Shown here: one piece after another, positions 9,910 through 20,552 of the stretch
Numbering within the stretch: position 1 is the stretch's first letter
Layout: the number at the start of each line of letters is the position of its first letter
Source of the DNA: Saccharomycopsis malanga
Taxonomy: Eukaryota; Ascomycota; Saccharomycetes; Ascoideales; Saccharomycopsidaceae
Reading direction: 5' to 3'
Length of the DNA stretch: 64,000 bases
Assembly: GCA_004014935.1 (NCBI GenBank)
Contig: CP025324.1
Location: 620,001 to 684,000, forward strand
Position numbers and translations under genes: made by a program
Notes under the pieces: model-generated
What the model saw: the letters and a program-made list of their open reading frames with translations, nothing else
What the model was told of the DNA's origin: nothing
Databases searched by the model: none

Positions 9910-12795
9910 ATGGCGTTCCCGCAAGATGTTAATTATATTATGAACAAGCTTCGGGACAGTTATTTAAGGGCGAATGACAATGACATGTCCAAGAGAATAA
10001 TGAAGCCCTATCTTAAACAGTCTCAGTATTACAATGTGTTTTACTCCAATCCAGAAGTGGTAGGTAGGGATGCTGAGAAGTTTGATGCTATGCATTTGAA
10101 TGTGTTGACGGAACATAAGGCTTACATTGAGAACCTTTATTCCAATGCTGATTCTCCTCCTATTCAATCAAACTTTTACCAAGATATAAGGAACAGATCA
10201 AAGAAGTACGATAATGAAAGTGACAGTGATTCCGATAGTATAAGCGACCAGTACAGCTACGGGAGTCCCCGACAAGATAAAAATACTCTTACCTACTCCT
10301 TGGCAGAAGGAAACAATAGAATCTTTGATCAGAAACAGCGATCTCAACTTGGGGACAGTAGGTCTTCTTCTCGAAGAAGCAGTGGGGAATCGGTAAGGTC
10401 AAATAGTATAACGCGTAGCATATCACAGCAGCTGGATAAGCAGAGGAAGCCGGAACTTCTGCATAGAATCTCCAATATCAAAGAAGAAACGGAAGATTTT
10501 GACTCGGAGAATCCGCAGAGCCTTTCTGTGAGTTCTATTTCGAAAACCAATAGTAACAACAAGTTTCAAAATTTTAAAAAAACCACATATCGGTCGTCCA
10601 TAGGGAAGTTTTTTACAAAATCAACTGCTCAAAAGCCGAAAGGAGTCGATGATGATGACGACAGTGATAGCAGTGATGATGATGAGCGTTCCAATTTAGA
10701 AAATGGAGACAGTATGCATAGCAGTTATATTAATGGGCGTGGTGTAGAAACAGCAGACGAATTGATTGTTGATGACCAAGAAGAAACAGAGCATTCTAAT
10801 GAAGATGATGATTTAGCTAATATTGACCATGACGATGGACAAGAGACAAACAGTCTTTATTCTATATCGGATGACGATTCGTTAATTGGCGACTCGTTCA
10901 CTGATGATGACGGCGCTGATAGTGTGATGGATGTAGCTTTTGAGAGAGCAGCGCTTCATTGGAAGTTGCAAAACGAATCTCTAGCCAAGACCACAGACAA
11001 CTCCATGGAAAATGGACTTGCCGACAGCATAGGTGGATCTATAAACTCACAGGCGTTTGATAATTCTGAAAGTAGCGATTTCTCTGTGACTTCAGGGTTC
11101 CAGAAACCAAGTAAGCATCAGAAACAAAGAAGCAATAGTGAATCCCAGGATACCAAACCTACAATAGTCAGAAATAGATATCCCAAACTGAATAGAAGTG
11201 TGCCTAACTCTACATCACGGTTTCATAAAATCAATGAGATTAAAGAGCCAGCGAAATTGCAGTTCAAAAAAGTCAGTGTGAACGATTTCCCGCTGGTCAC
11301 AATACAAAAAGAATCTAAATTATCATCCTTGTTGAACGAAAAGAAAAAGAAAGAATCTGGCTCGCCATTGGAAATCTATGAATCGATCTCCGGAGAAAAC
11401 ATGGCCAACCGGGCAGCCACTAGTATAAAAGTATATATACTGTCCAGCCCGAAGTACGCAAATTCACCTTTGACAGTCAGAGTGAAGAGAAACTCGAAGG
11501 TGATTGACCTTATTGGGTACATTTTGCTCAAATATACTTCTACAGAAAAAGAGGAAACCAAAGATGGTAAAAAATACTTGAACTTGAATAGATGGAAACT
11601 ACAATTGTCAGATGAAGGCGAGGTGTTTGACGAAGGATTTGGGATTCTTGATCGAACAAAGACTATTGATATTTACCAACCGGACGAAGTATCTTTGATA
11701 GAAGTTGATGACACAACAGCTAAGACGTATGCTTCGCTTACCCCGTTGAGCTTTATAGACGAGGAAGAGCCTGTCGCAGAAGAAGAAGACCATAGTAATA
11801 AGTCTATGAAGGACTCAATGTCTAACACTTTGACGTTGAAAAACGCAGGCTATAGTCCATTCAACCAGTCAGTACAGTCTAGCGCCGACTCAACATTGTT
11901 GGCAAGAAGACTTTCCAAGTTCAATAGTTCTGAGGCTAGTTTGCTTGTGGAAAGGTCCGTACAGATCCGTGTTTTTTTGTATCCCGAAACCGTGAAATAC
12001 GACAAGATCTTGTTGAAAAGTAACGATTCTATCAAGGTGATCATTGCTAAGTTCTGCGAACAGAAAAGTTTGAATAAAGAACTTTACTGTGCACAGTTAT
12101 TGAACGACACCACCTTATTAAACGAAAACGACTACGTCTCCTCTTTAGGCGAGTCGCCAGCTGTCCAGATTCTTTCCAAACAGGTTGCAAAGACTTTGGG
12201 CAGAAAAACACTGACAGCAATTTCTCAACTACCGAAGAAAATGACAGTGGCTACAAAAGGGTTGAATCCTCCTCAAAGAACAAACTCCGGGGTCCTCAGT
12301 GCAGGTTTTTATCCGCCTAAAGCTCTTCATTCACCTTCTTCTGCCAGAAAAGCTTCTGGTTTATTGCCCTCTTCCTTGACACGGACAAAAAACAAGTTGA
12401 AACACGGAGCAAAGTCCGCAACCTACGACTTAGGCCCCGAACCATTGAGTGGAATGAAATTGAAACGGTATACAGTATGGAGAAGACAACAGGTCAACTT
12501 TATGAGTCGTCATGAAAAAGTGTTTACCATTGACGACGAATACGTGTATGTTCTTCCATCAGAGGCCGACACAAGCTATCATTCCTCCAAGACGTCATCC
12601 TTCCACATATCTCAAATGATTCGAGCTAAACAATCGCGCAAATACCCAAACAACTTCAAAATCATCATTAGAAGAAAAAACTCCAAGGAGCTAAAACGAT
12701 ACGACTTTGAAGCCCCGTCGCCACAGGTTTCATCAGAAATTGTGCGAAACTTGATCAGTTTGAAGGAAACCTACAAGATGAATGCTAAATTTTAG
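9910..12795 (+). CDS. AVO1: TORC2 subunit Avo1 (SIN1 family)
   Basis: 961 aa against 1176 in S. cerevisiae. Avo1/SIN1 is the TORC2 subunit that recruits substrate AGC kinases (Ypk1/2) and binds the plasma membrane. The N-terminus (MAFPQDVNYIMNKLRDSYLR) is conserved in the family. Residues about 90-440 are a disordered Ser/Asp/Glu-rich region. The CRIM domain is at about 452-600, including SIKVYILSSPKYANSPLTV. A Ras-binding-like ubiquitin fold lies at about 681-757 (VQIRVFLYPETVKYDKILL). A C-terminal PH domain lies at about 846-960 (MKLKRYTVWRRQQVNFMSR and onward). The gene converges on CIA2, with only 72 bp between the stop codons. Confidence 0.94.
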   Translation: MAFPQDVNYIMNKLRDSYLRANDNDMSKRIMKPYLKQSQYYNVFYSNPEVVGRDAEKFDAMHLNVLTEHKAYIENLYSNADSPPIQSNFYQDIRNRSKKYDNESDSDSDSISDQYSYGSPRQDKNTLTYSLAEGNNRIFDQKQRSQLGDSRSSSRRSSGESVRSNSITRSISQQLDKQRKPELLHRISNIKEETEDFDSENPQSLSVSSISKTNSNNKFQNFKKTTYRSSIGKFFTKSTAQKPKGVDDDDDSDSSDDDERSNLENGDSMHSSYINGRGVETADELIVDDQEETEHSNEDDDLANIDHDDGQETNSLYSISDDDSLIGDSFTDDDGADSVMDVAFERAALHWKLQNESLAKTTDNSMENGLADSIGGSINSQAFDNSESSDFSVTSGFQKPSKHQKQRSNSESQDTKPTIVRNRYPKLNRSVPNSTSRFHKINEIKEPAKLQFKKVSVNDFPLVTIQKESKLSSLLNEKKKKESGSPLEIYESISGENMANRAATSIKVYILSSPKYANSPLTVRVKRNSKVIDLIGYILLKYTSTEKEETKDGKKYLNLNRWKLQLSDEGEVFDEGFGILDRTKTIDIYQPDEVSLIEVDDTTAKTYASLTPLSFIDEEEPVAEEEDHSNKSMKDSMSNTLTLKNAGYSPFNQSVQSSADSTLLARRLSKFNSSEASLLVERSVQIRVFLYPETVKYDKILLKSNDSIKVIIAKFCEQKSLNKELYCAQLLNDTTLLNENDYVSSLGESPAVQILSKQVAKTLGRKTLTAISQLPKKMTVATKGLNPPQRTNSGVLSAGFYPPKALHSPSSARKASGLLPSSLTRTKNKLKHGAKSATYDLGPEPLSGMKLKRYTVWRRQQVNFMSRHEKVFTIDDEYVYVLPSEADTSYHSSKTSSFHISQMIRAKQSRKYPNNFKIIIRRKNSKELKRYDFEAPSPQVSSEIVRNLISLKETYKMNAKF

Positions 12796-12867
12796 TATGC
12801 GAATCGCATGTCCAATTATCCGTACAACCACATATAAATCTATAATACAAAAACCAAGTATAAAATA

Positions 12868-13539
12868 CTACGAACATGTAGCAAGCATGGTGGATATCAC
12901 GCTTAAAAGCTGATTATTCTCACAAGCAGCACTGATTCTTTCCTTATCATTGAGCTGTTTGTTCACCTGGTTTTCAGACTGGTGACTGCCTTCCTTCAAA
13001 AGAATCAATATTCTGAATCTAGGAGGCAAGCATCTTTCAAGCCTCACTCTGATTCCCAATCCAATCAAGGTTGCCAAGGAACAATGGTTTATTGTAGGAG
13101 TTATCTTCACAACCACCTGTGCGATTCCTTGCTTCGACTTGTCATAATAATCGATGCTGATGTCGCCAAGATTCACAACACCAAGGGCTGCCAAAGACAA
13201 CGGATGTTCTGGGTCTGATATATTGGCAATAAGATCATATATTTCCAAGGCATCGATTTCTTCTTCGTCTTCTTCGTCCTCTTCTACATCTTCATTGTCG
13301 TCTGAACTAAGCGATTCCAACTCATCCGCAGAGTTCATAGCACTTTCCAGAAGCTTCCCACTCCCTAATCCCAACTTTCTATCTTGCCCTTTGAAACCTG
13401 GTTCTTCATTACTTAAGGAAAGATTGTATAAAGACAAGTCCTCATCACTAAGACGGAAAACCAGACTCTTTTTGGCATGTCTGGTAGGCACCAAACTGAC
13501 ATCGTACACAGTTGGATTCGCATTCAAAACATCACTCAT
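12868..13539 (-). CDS. CIA2: Cytosolic iron-sulfur assembly protein Cia2 (MIP18 family)
   Basis: 223 aa (S. cerevisiae 231). Cia2 is part of the CIA targeting complex with Cia1 and Met18, which hands [4Fe-4S] clusters to cytosolic and nuclear apoproteins. The N-terminal third is variable, with an acidic run at about 80-94. The MIP18/DUF59 fold follows, with ISDPEHPLSLAALGVV and the reactive Cys153 in TINHCSLATLIGLGIRVRLE. The gene shares a 200-bp divergent promoter with NAF1. Confidence 0.95.
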   Translation of the reverse strand: MSDVLNANPTVYDVSLVPTRHAKKSLVFRLSDEDLSLYNLSLSNEEPGFKGQDRKLGLGSGKLLESAMNSADELESLSSDDNEDVEEDEEDEEEIDALEIYDLIANISDPEHPLSLAALGVVNLGDISIDYYDKSKQGIAQVVVKITPTINHCSLATLIGLGIRVRLERCLPPRFRILILLKEGSHQSENQVNKQLNDKERISAACENNQLLSVISTMLATCS

Positions 13540-13739
13540 TTTTGTTGCTTCTTTTTATGGTTAATTATATAGCTTAATCTACCGTATAATATTACTCTTA
13601 ACTTTACTAATCGAAATCAACCGTGTTTTTCGTGAAAATTATGATTATGTAATTTATTTGTCATGCGATGAGCCGAAAATTTTTTTTTCTTATACTGCAT
13701 AAACTGACAGGTAGAGATGGGCTATTATCTACTTATACT

Positions 13740-15851
13740 ATGGATAGTATATTGAGTAAAGAAATGTCAGAATCAATAGGAAGTTTGAAGGCACAAAAAG
13801 AGGGAATGGATGTAATTGCTGAAGTGCCAAAAGGTGCTATTGAACAAGAAATTATTGGTGATAAGATAAATATTAGTGATAAAACTAATGATACTGTTGA
13901 TGCTGGTAGTCTTGAGAAAAAGCAAGACGAGTCCGAGAGTCTCACTGTTTCAACAGAGGATAATGATGAACATCAAGAGAACAGTGCAAAAGAGAAAGTA
14001 AATGATCAGCATAATGAAGTAGCAGGTGGATATGATGATGATAAACAAAATCAGAACGGCCAGAAAGAAGAAAAAAAGAATGACCAAGAATCAAATGATG
14101 ATGATTTTACTAATTTTGAATTGCAAAAAGAAGAAGAAAAGAAAGAACAAGAAGTCAGTGAGGCCAGTGGTGATTCTAACAAAATTGAATTGCAGAAACA
14201 ATCTAGAAAGGAAGAGATTGAAAACTTGATAAGCAAACTTGATGGTGAGAATGAGAAGATCGACAAGTATTCATCTGATGAGATTGATGTTGACAGTGAT
14301 GAAGTTCTGAGCAATGATAATAATAGTCAAAGTAGTAGTGAAAGTAGTAGCGACAGTGAGGTGGAAAGTGGTGATAGCAGTGATGAAGAAAGTGATATTA
14401 TTCTCAATGAAGGACTCAATGATGAGGAAGATGATGCTATAGAAGGGCCAATACGGTCAGCAAACGAGATCGTTGATGAAGTCGCGCCTGTGCTACCAGA
14501 GGATTACAAGATAGATCAAAGTACTCCTATAGATGTCATTGGTGAAATTTATGCGTTTGCTGAGAATAACTTAGTTATCAAGGGATACAATTCAGCGGAG
14601 TTTCGTGTGTTGAAGGAGAATTCGGTGTTATGCTTTGAAAACAGAAAGCCAATAGGTTTGATTTTCGAGGTGTTTGGTCCTTTACAAAATCCATTTTACC
14701 GTATCAAATTCAACAATCTTGACGATGAGTCACGCGAGTTGTATAAGAGTTCTAAAGGCATAAAGGTGTATTATGTGGTGTCCAGTGCTGAGTTTGAACT
14801 TACAGAGAGAATCAAGGCTCTCAAAGGCTGTGATGCCAGTAACGGTAATGATGAAGAAGTTCCTGAAAACGAATTAGAATTTAGTGATGATGCTGCGGAG
14901 GCTGAATACAAGAAGGCGAAAAAGAATAAAAAGAAAAGAAAGCTAGATTCTAATAAAACTAAGGAAAATACCATTGAACTTTCAAGAAAGAAACAAAGTG
15001 GAAACGCACAGACAACTTCTTACACACCTTTAAGTCAAGTACCTCAACAATCGAAACCTTATCAACCAGCATATACTACTATTCAAAGAGACACCAACAC
15101 CTCTTCCTGGTCAAACAATGTTCAGAATAACCACGGACTCCCTGCTATCCCTTCTTTTGCTCCTAAGCCTTATGGTGACAACGTGGATATGAATACTAGG
15201 CCAACTTTTTACAATGGTAATAATGCTAGACCAATGGCTTATGATGCTAATAATAATGTTCGTCGATACGATCAACAAGGTCCTCTAAAAAGTTATCATT
15301 CTGGTGTTTCTGTAGATAATGGACCAGCCAGTTATAACAATTACCAAGCTTCAAATACATACAACGTTCAGGCACATAATTCCCAACCATACAACCAAAA
15401 CCAAATTTACAAGAATGGCAGTTTCAGAAACAGTAACACACCTTATATGAATAACAACAATCAGTTCCTTCACTCCCAAAGCTCACAACCTTCTTGGAAC
15501 CCACAACCACAGAACAATGACTATAATCAATATAACCAGAATAGAAACCAAGGCATGCCACTACAGGTGCAGCAAAATTTCCAGCCTAATGTTGACATGC
15601 AGAACCAAGCTCAGCTTTTAAACACCTTGGCAAGTAACCCACAGGTTGCTCAGCTTGTTCAGCTAGCACTACAGGTCAACCAGTCTCAGAAACCTGTTTC
15701 CATGCCATCAGCATATAATCCTAATGTTTTTGGCAATTTTCAACAAGAAAATAGCAATAGTAATAATGAGCGTGATTATTATCATGCTAATTCAAACAAT
15801 GACCTGTCGAATGCCCCAAACAACAACCCATACGGTAGATATCAGCAATGA
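13740..15851 (+). CDS. NAF1: H/ACA snoRNP assembly factor Naf1
   Basis: 703 aa from the ATG at 13740. An in-frame ATG at 13668 would add 24 residues (MSRKFFFLILHKLTGRDGLL...) that look like translated leader, so I prefer the downstream start. Naf1 binds Cbf5 in early H/ACA particles in the nucleoplasm and is later replaced by Gar1. Residues 1-240 are highly acidic and Ser-rich. The Gar1/Naf1 beta-barrel is at about 252-358 (STPIDVIGEIYAFAENNLV; KPIGLIFEVFGPLQNPFY). A basic KKAKKNKKKRK segment follows, then a long Asn/Gln/Pro/Tyr-rich tail to the C-terminus. The length exceeds the 492 aa of S. cerevisiae Naf1, mainly in the tails. Confidence 0.92.
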   Translation: MDSILSKEMSESIGSLKAQKEGMDVIAEVPKGAIEQEIIGDKINISDKTNDTVDAGSLEKKQDESESLTVSTEDNDEHQENSAKEKVNDQHNEVAGGYDDDKQNQNGQKEEKKNDQESNDDDFTNFELQKEEEKKEQEVSEASGDSNKIELQKQSRKEEIENLISKLDGENEKIDKYSSDEIDVDSDEVLSNDNNSQSSSESSSDSEVESGDSSDEESDIILNEGLNDEEDDAIEGPIRSANEIVDEVAPVLPEDYKIDQSTPIDVIGEIYAFAENNLVIKGYNSAEFRVLKENSVLCFENRKPIGLIFEVFGPLQNPFYRIKFNNLDDESRELYKSSKGIKVYYVVSSAEFELTERIKALKGCDASNGNDEEVPENELEFSDDAAEAEYKKAKKNKKKRKLDSNKTKENTIELSRKKQSGNAQTTSYTPLSQVPQQSKPYQPAYTTIQRDTNTSSWSNNVQNNHGLPAIPSFAPKPYGDNVDMNTRPTFYNGNNARPMAYDANNNVRRYDQQGPLKSYHSGVSVDNGPASYNNYQASNTYNVQAHNSQPYNQNQIYKNGSFRNSNTPYMNNNNQFLHSQSSQPSWNPQPQNNDYNQYNQNRNQGMPLQVQQNFQPNVDMQNQAQLLNTLASNPQVAQLVQLALQVNQSQKPVSMPSAYNPNVFGNFQQENSNSNNERDYYHANSNNDLSNAPNNNPYGRYQQ

Positions 15852-16348
15852 TTGGCATCTGATCATCGCTGTTTGTTGAGTTCATCTATAAGAATGAATA
15901 ATAAATATAGTAGTCACTTTTGCATGTATTGTGTTTTTCAGCAGTTGTTTATCAAAAATGGTAGCATTGTCATTAACCTATTAATCAATTACGACCAGAA
16001 ATTACTATCGGGAATCTGGCATAGATTAGAATTCAACTCATATTCTCGGCCTACTGGCATTTAACAAGATCTTTCACAAATTTACAATGGGTTCGATACT
16101 CATCTTTTCAAACACTAGCCAACGTTCGGGTTACCAAGTAGATGAGTATGTAAGTTTCTTCAACTATTGAAAGAGGTGAATTGGCATTTGTTTCCACTAG
16201 GTTTTCACCCAGGCTACTTTTAGTAGAGCGCATATAGACGTAACTGGCTTTTATTGCGCTTGAAATATAAGGGTATTATTATTATTACTATCAATGTAAT
16301 GCAGAGTATCTTATATTATAAGTTATACAGAGAGATTGAGTCAATATC
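15852..16348. other. Intergenic between convergent NAF1 and MSH1
   Basis: 497 bp holding the two 3' ends and a diverged family 1 repeat at 16160-16291. A box-B-like GGGTTCGATACTC near 16089 stands alone without a box A. Confidence 0.5.
16160..16291 (+). repeat. Family 1 tRNA-derived SINE-like repeat, diverged copy (1b)
   Basis: It contains TAGAGCGCATATAGACGTAACTG, then GCGCTTGAAATATAAGGG and a TATTATTATTATTA tail, matching the family core and its microsatellite tail. It has the long-subfamily segment TTTGTTTCCACTAGG before the GTTTTCACC block. No target-site duplication is visible. It ends about 58 bp from the MSH1 stop codon. Confidence 0.65.
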
Positions 16349-19300
16349 TTAGGAAAAAGTCGAATCTACAAGCCTTAGGGTAGAAGCCCGTTCTACGATT
16401 TTAATAGCCTCATTTGCACCTGAAATTACGGGATCTGGTACACCGGCCAATTTTGCTATTAGTGTGGCATGGGAATATTGACTAATTCCAGGAACAAGTT
16501 TATGATCGAAGAATCTGCCATTAAAGATATTGCTAGTGACGGTTCTCTTTCTTTTTTTAGTCAAATATGCATCTAGCAAGGTACTCATTAGTTTAGTATG
16601 ATAGTAATCAACCTTATCATTCATTTTGATTTTGCAGTCATTTCGAGAATCATTGATCAAAATTAATTTATGTAATTCTGGAGCATAATGAGTGGCAAAT
16701 AAAAACCGACTATTGAGATTTCTGATCATATATTTCAAGATACCAAAAGCCATAGCAATACCTTCATTATTAGAAGTACCACGCCCAATCTCGTCAAATA
16801 TGAGCAATGAGTTTTTGGTGGCCTGGACCAATCCATGGGAAGTTTCCATCATTTCAACCATAAACGTGCTACTATTGTTGGTGATGTCATCGGCGGAACC
16901 AATCCTGGTGAATATTTTATCCACTAGGCCAATGGTGGCTTTATCAGCTGGAACAAAACAACCTATTTGGGCAAGAATAACAATTACAGCATTTTGTCTC
17001 AAATAAGTGCTTTTTCCACCCATATTAGGCCCGGAAATAATATAACCAACCTTGCCATCACTAGATATATTACAATCGTTGGATTGAAACTCTACAGCGT
17101 TGTCTTTCAAACTGTTTTCTACCATAACATGTCTTCCATTAGCAATCTTGAGCACGCTTTTTTTGGTCAAGGTAGGACATGTTAGGTTGAGTTCTGAGGA
17201 AAGATTGGCAAAGCCAATAATGTTGTCGATATAATCCACAGTAGCGGATATTGTTTTAATACGCTCGAAATTGTTCAACACATCCAATCTCAAAGTGTTT
17301 AGAACTTTTAACTCTTCATGCTTTATGAGTTTAATTGTCTTCATGATTTTGTATCCCAATTCCCCCCAAGACTTATTGATAAAGTTTCTAGAGGTTTTGG
17401 ACTGTTTATATGTATTTGTAATGTCGAAAAGATCAGTCAAACTGGCAGCCGTTAGTTTGGCTTTTTGGGGAAACTGTATATAAACATTAGGCAAATCATT
17501 ATCAATTCTAAGCTCGCAATTTTTTATCTGATGCTCCTTAGATAATTGGTCATATTCCTTCTGTAATTTTTTCATCTTTCTCATAAGCTTTTCTAATTGG
17601 TTATGATATTGAATAAGTGGAGAAGTCTTGTCCTCTATATTATTTATATTGATGATCCAAGTCATATCAGGAAAAAAAGTTTTTTTAGAACTCGTATTGG
17701 TGATATAAGAAAGCTCTCTGGCCGTGGTATCTTGCTCTTGCTCTTGCTCTTCCCCTTCTTCTTGATCAGCTAGCTGATCTCTTATGAATTCCAAGTTTTC
17801 CCTATTTATAAGCTTCTTTATGCTTTGCACCAAATCAATAGGAACATCCAACTTTTGTATTAGCATGTTCATAGCTTGTTTTACAGATTCCCGTTTCCCA
17901 GTTGTAAAAGAATTATCATAATATTCCATCAAAGTGTTTTTGATTTCCGCAAAAGTCTCCAAGGTTTTGAGCAAATTCAAGTAATTCGAACCAAGCTTGA
18001 TATTGGCTGTATCGGCACTTACACTCGTGGTATACGTCATGCTGGAATTGAAGCTGATAACAAACAATAAACGCATTGTGTCTTGGTTAGAAAGAGACTT
18101 TAAAGCGTTAGTTATACGTAATTTGAATAGCTTCAGATTAGGATCAGAAAATAGCGTAACGAAATCCAACCTTTGTTTTAATTCAACAAGATCATACAAC
18201 GGCAGATCAAGCCAACTTCTCAACATTCTGGCTGCTGAGGGTGTTATCGTTCGACGTACAGTGGAAAACAAAGTGTGTTTCTTGCTTCGGTCTCTAATAG
18301 TTTCAGTGATTTCCAACGCCTCCCGAGCTGAAGTGTCTATAAGCATAAAATTGCCCACTTTCTTACGAACTGGAAGTGAAAAATTGAAAGAATCAGCCTC
18401 AATCTCATTGAATTGGACTGCATCATCAATATTAGGGGCGTCGTTTGTATTTTCCAAGGTTGATTTCTCTGATTTCTCTGCATTAGCGATCTCAGTTTCT
18501 TTATTATCTTTTGCTAAGACAGGTTCTTCCTGTTTTTCAGCATGCTCCAACTCGAATTGTTCACGAATATAATCTAAAAGAAAGAAAATGGAATTTTTTT
18601 CCGTTTTAGTATACGTTTGAAATTTCTCTTCAATTGTGTTTTGTTTTTTCTCACTAAACATTGAAATGTAATTTTGTAGATTGTAGTTTTTGAGATTGGC
18701 ATCAAACCAATTGACATTAAAGTGCCTGAAATTCAAGCTGAACTGGTTTAAGAGCTTATCTTGAAACATCTGGTTGATCACAATCTCTGAAGGTTTGATT
18801 CTATGAAGATCATTCAATAGGTCACTCAAGGATGTTTGCTGTACGTAGAACTCAGTGGTGGAAATATCACACCAACTAAGACCTATCTTGAAATCTCTAG
18901 AGCTATCCCCAAGCAATTGTTTGGGTATATATACTGACAACAAAAAGTTGTTCTTTTCACTATCCAACATGTCCTGTTCAATTATTGTTCCTGGAGTCAC
19001 TATGCGATATACTTTACGGTAGAATTTTTTGACGTTGGTGTTATGGATAACTGGATCTTTCATGTATTGCTTAATAATAACCACGCTGACATTGTGCACA
19101 TTAACAAGCTGATCCACATACTTGAGACAGTTCTGAGTTGGAAACCCTGCCATGGAAATCTTGCCCCAGGCATACTGTTTTTTGGCCACCCGTAGGTTGA
19201 GTTTGGGGCCAAATTCGTCAGCATTTTCAAAGTACAATTCATAGAATTTTCCCAATTCCGTCAACACAACTTTTCCCGGATGCTTATTCATATAATACCG

Positions 19301-19612
19301 GACCTCTTTAAGAGCTGGAGGACAGTTCTCAATACTTATTTGTCCATTGTTGGGCTTTTTTGATTCTTGATTCTCATCTTGTTCATTACTCGATCGCTTG
19401 CCATTCGCCAAATCCTGTGCTGATATTGCCAATTTTGGTAAACTGAGTCTTGACAAAGTTTCCACCCTGCTTTTGCGCTTTGAAATTGATTCACCAGCTT
19501 TAACTTTTTCAAGACTTGAATTGTGCCGTATAATGAACATTTTACTGGCCATTGTCTTGACTCTTGGTAACAAGTGCCTCTGTACTACTTTCAGCCTTTT
19601 AAAGCCTAACAT
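16349..19612 (-). CDS. MSH1: Mitochondrial MutS homologue Msh1
   Basis: 1087 aa (S. cerevisiae 959). Msh1 is the mitochondrial mismatch-binding ATPase that protects mtDNA. The first 35 residues are basic and hydrophobic (MLGFKRLKVVQRHLLPRVKT), as in a presequence; Met21 is an alternative start. The mismatch-reading FYE motif is at 123-125 (GKFYELYFENA). The ATPase is at the C-terminal end: Walker A GPNMGGKSTYLRQ near 862, STFMVEMMET, Walker B LLIFDEIGRGTSNNEG, and ATHY. The dimerisation helix-turn-helix follows (SQYSHATLIAKLAGVPDPVI). An acidic insertion (about 360-405) and an EEGEEQEQEQD stretch in the lever region explain part of the extra length. Confidence 0.95.
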   Translation of the reverse strand: MLGFKRLKVVQRHLLPRVKTMASKMFIIRHNSSLEKVKAGESISKRKSRVETLSRLSLPKLAISAQDLANGKRSSNEQDENQESKKPNNGQISIENCPPALKEVRYYMNKHPGKVVLTELGKFYELYFENADEFGPKLNLRVAKKQYAWGKISMAGFPTQNCLKYVDQLVNVHNVSVVIIKQYMKDPVIHNTNVKKFYRKVYRIVTPGTIIEQDMLDSEKNNFLLSVYIPKQLLGDSSRDFKIGLSWCDISTTEFYVQQTSLSDLLNDLHRIKPSEIVINQMFQDKLLNQFSLNFRHFNVNWFDANLKNYNLQNYISMFSEKKQNTIEEKFQTYTKTEKNSIFFLLDYIREQFELEHAEKQEEPVLAKDNKETEIANAEKSEKSTLENTNDAPNIDDAVQFNEIEADSFNFSLPVRKKVGNFMLIDTSAREALEITETIRDRSKKHTLFSTVRRTITPSAARMLRSWLDLPLYDLVELKQRLDFVTLFSDPNLKLFKLRITNALKSLSNQDTMRLLFVISFNSSMTYTTSVSADTANIKLGSNYLNLLKTLETFAEIKNTLMEYYDNSFTTGKRESVKQAMNMLIQKLDVPIDLVQSIKKLINRENLEFIRDQLADQEEGEEQEQEQDTTARELSYITNTSSKKTFFPDMTWIININNIEDKTSPLIQYHNQLEKLMRKMKKLQKEYDQLSKEHQIKNCELRIDNDLPNVYIQFPQKAKLTAASLTDLFDITNTYKQSKTSRNFINKSWGELGYKIMKTIKLIKHEELKVLNTLRLDVLNNFERIKTISATVDYIDNIIGFANLSSELNLTCPTLTKKSVLKIANGRHVMVENSLKDNAVEFQSNDCNISSDGKVGYIISGPNMGGKSTYLRQNAVIVILAQIGCFVPADKATIGLVDKIFTRIGSADDITNNSSTFMVEMMETSHGLVQATKNSLLIFDEIGRGTSNNEGIAMAFGILKYMIRNLNSRFLFATHYAPELHKLILINDSRNDCKIKMNDKVDYYHTKLMSTLLDAYLTKKRKRTVTSNIFNGRFFDHKLVPGISQYSHATLIAKLAGVPDPVISGANEAIKIVERASTLRLVDSTFS

Positions 19613-20552
19613 TTCGTAGTCCCTGATCTTCTCTCGCCCTCTTAGGTTTTTCCTACAAAATCACTTCATTACAAGCATAGAGTATTAGCTTTGAGGGCAG
19701 AAATTTCACAGAAATTATATTATGATCGATCACCTTGAAAATTTGAAAAAAAAAATTATTTTAACATGCATAAATATGCGCTATCCTAGAATTTTTCACT
19801 CATTAAATAACGATAATATAATGTAGAACAGTCTTACATCTATAAAAAAAGGCAACGTTGGATGGTATTAACTGTACTATACGTTCTTATTTAAATTGGC
19901 GCTCATATATTCTTATAATTGTTACACTAATAGAAGTAAAATTTAATTCATTTACGATAATGTCTTAATACTACATTATACTATTCCATCAATATTCTTT
20001 GAACTGCCACATTTTTGCTCAACCTAAAGTGTACGATATAAGCTGCTGTTTCAAAGTAAGTATCTCGCTATGTTTTTGTGTGATATTACAGATTGCATAT
20101 ATATTCTTTGATATTGATTAGACACTCCTTAATAAAAACTGTTTTTAGTTTAATTTACACAGTTTTATAAAAGTATGCATTATTGAATCCAAGATCTATT
20201 CTGTTCAACTTTTTATACAACTAAAGCTGTTTCTACTGCTGATATTGAATTACGGAGAATGAGAAAACAAATACTTTGAAAACAAATGTGATGAATCCAA
20301 TGTATTTAGTTCTTAGGACTACAAACATATAGGTGTTTACCACCAAATTTTAAACCAACTATTAGACTAAGATAAAAAACCTATTTTTCAAAGTATTATA
20401 TTATGTAGTGTTTTGTACTTTGGACTGAATCATAAATTTGTCTAAATATATGTAAACCCTTCAAGCTTACAATGTTTAAAATGTGTGATATGTAACACAA
20501 TATTCTATATTCAAATCTATAATACAAAGAGCAAAAACACTCTTCAAACCAG
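19613..20552. other. Intergenic, AT-rich: MSH1 promoter and NCS2 3' region
   Basis: 940 bp between two minus-strand genes. It is strongly AT-rich with no long open frame, tRNA-like box or repeat copy that I can identify. Confidence 0.5.

Noticed and set aside
13668-13739. NAF1 starting 24 codons earlier at 13668
   Set aside because: The added residues are a T-tract translation (KFFFLIL) unlike the acidic N-terminus of Naf1.
16085-16100. GGGTTCGATACTC resembling a tRNA box B
   Set aside because: No box A at a suitable distance and no stem pairing around it.
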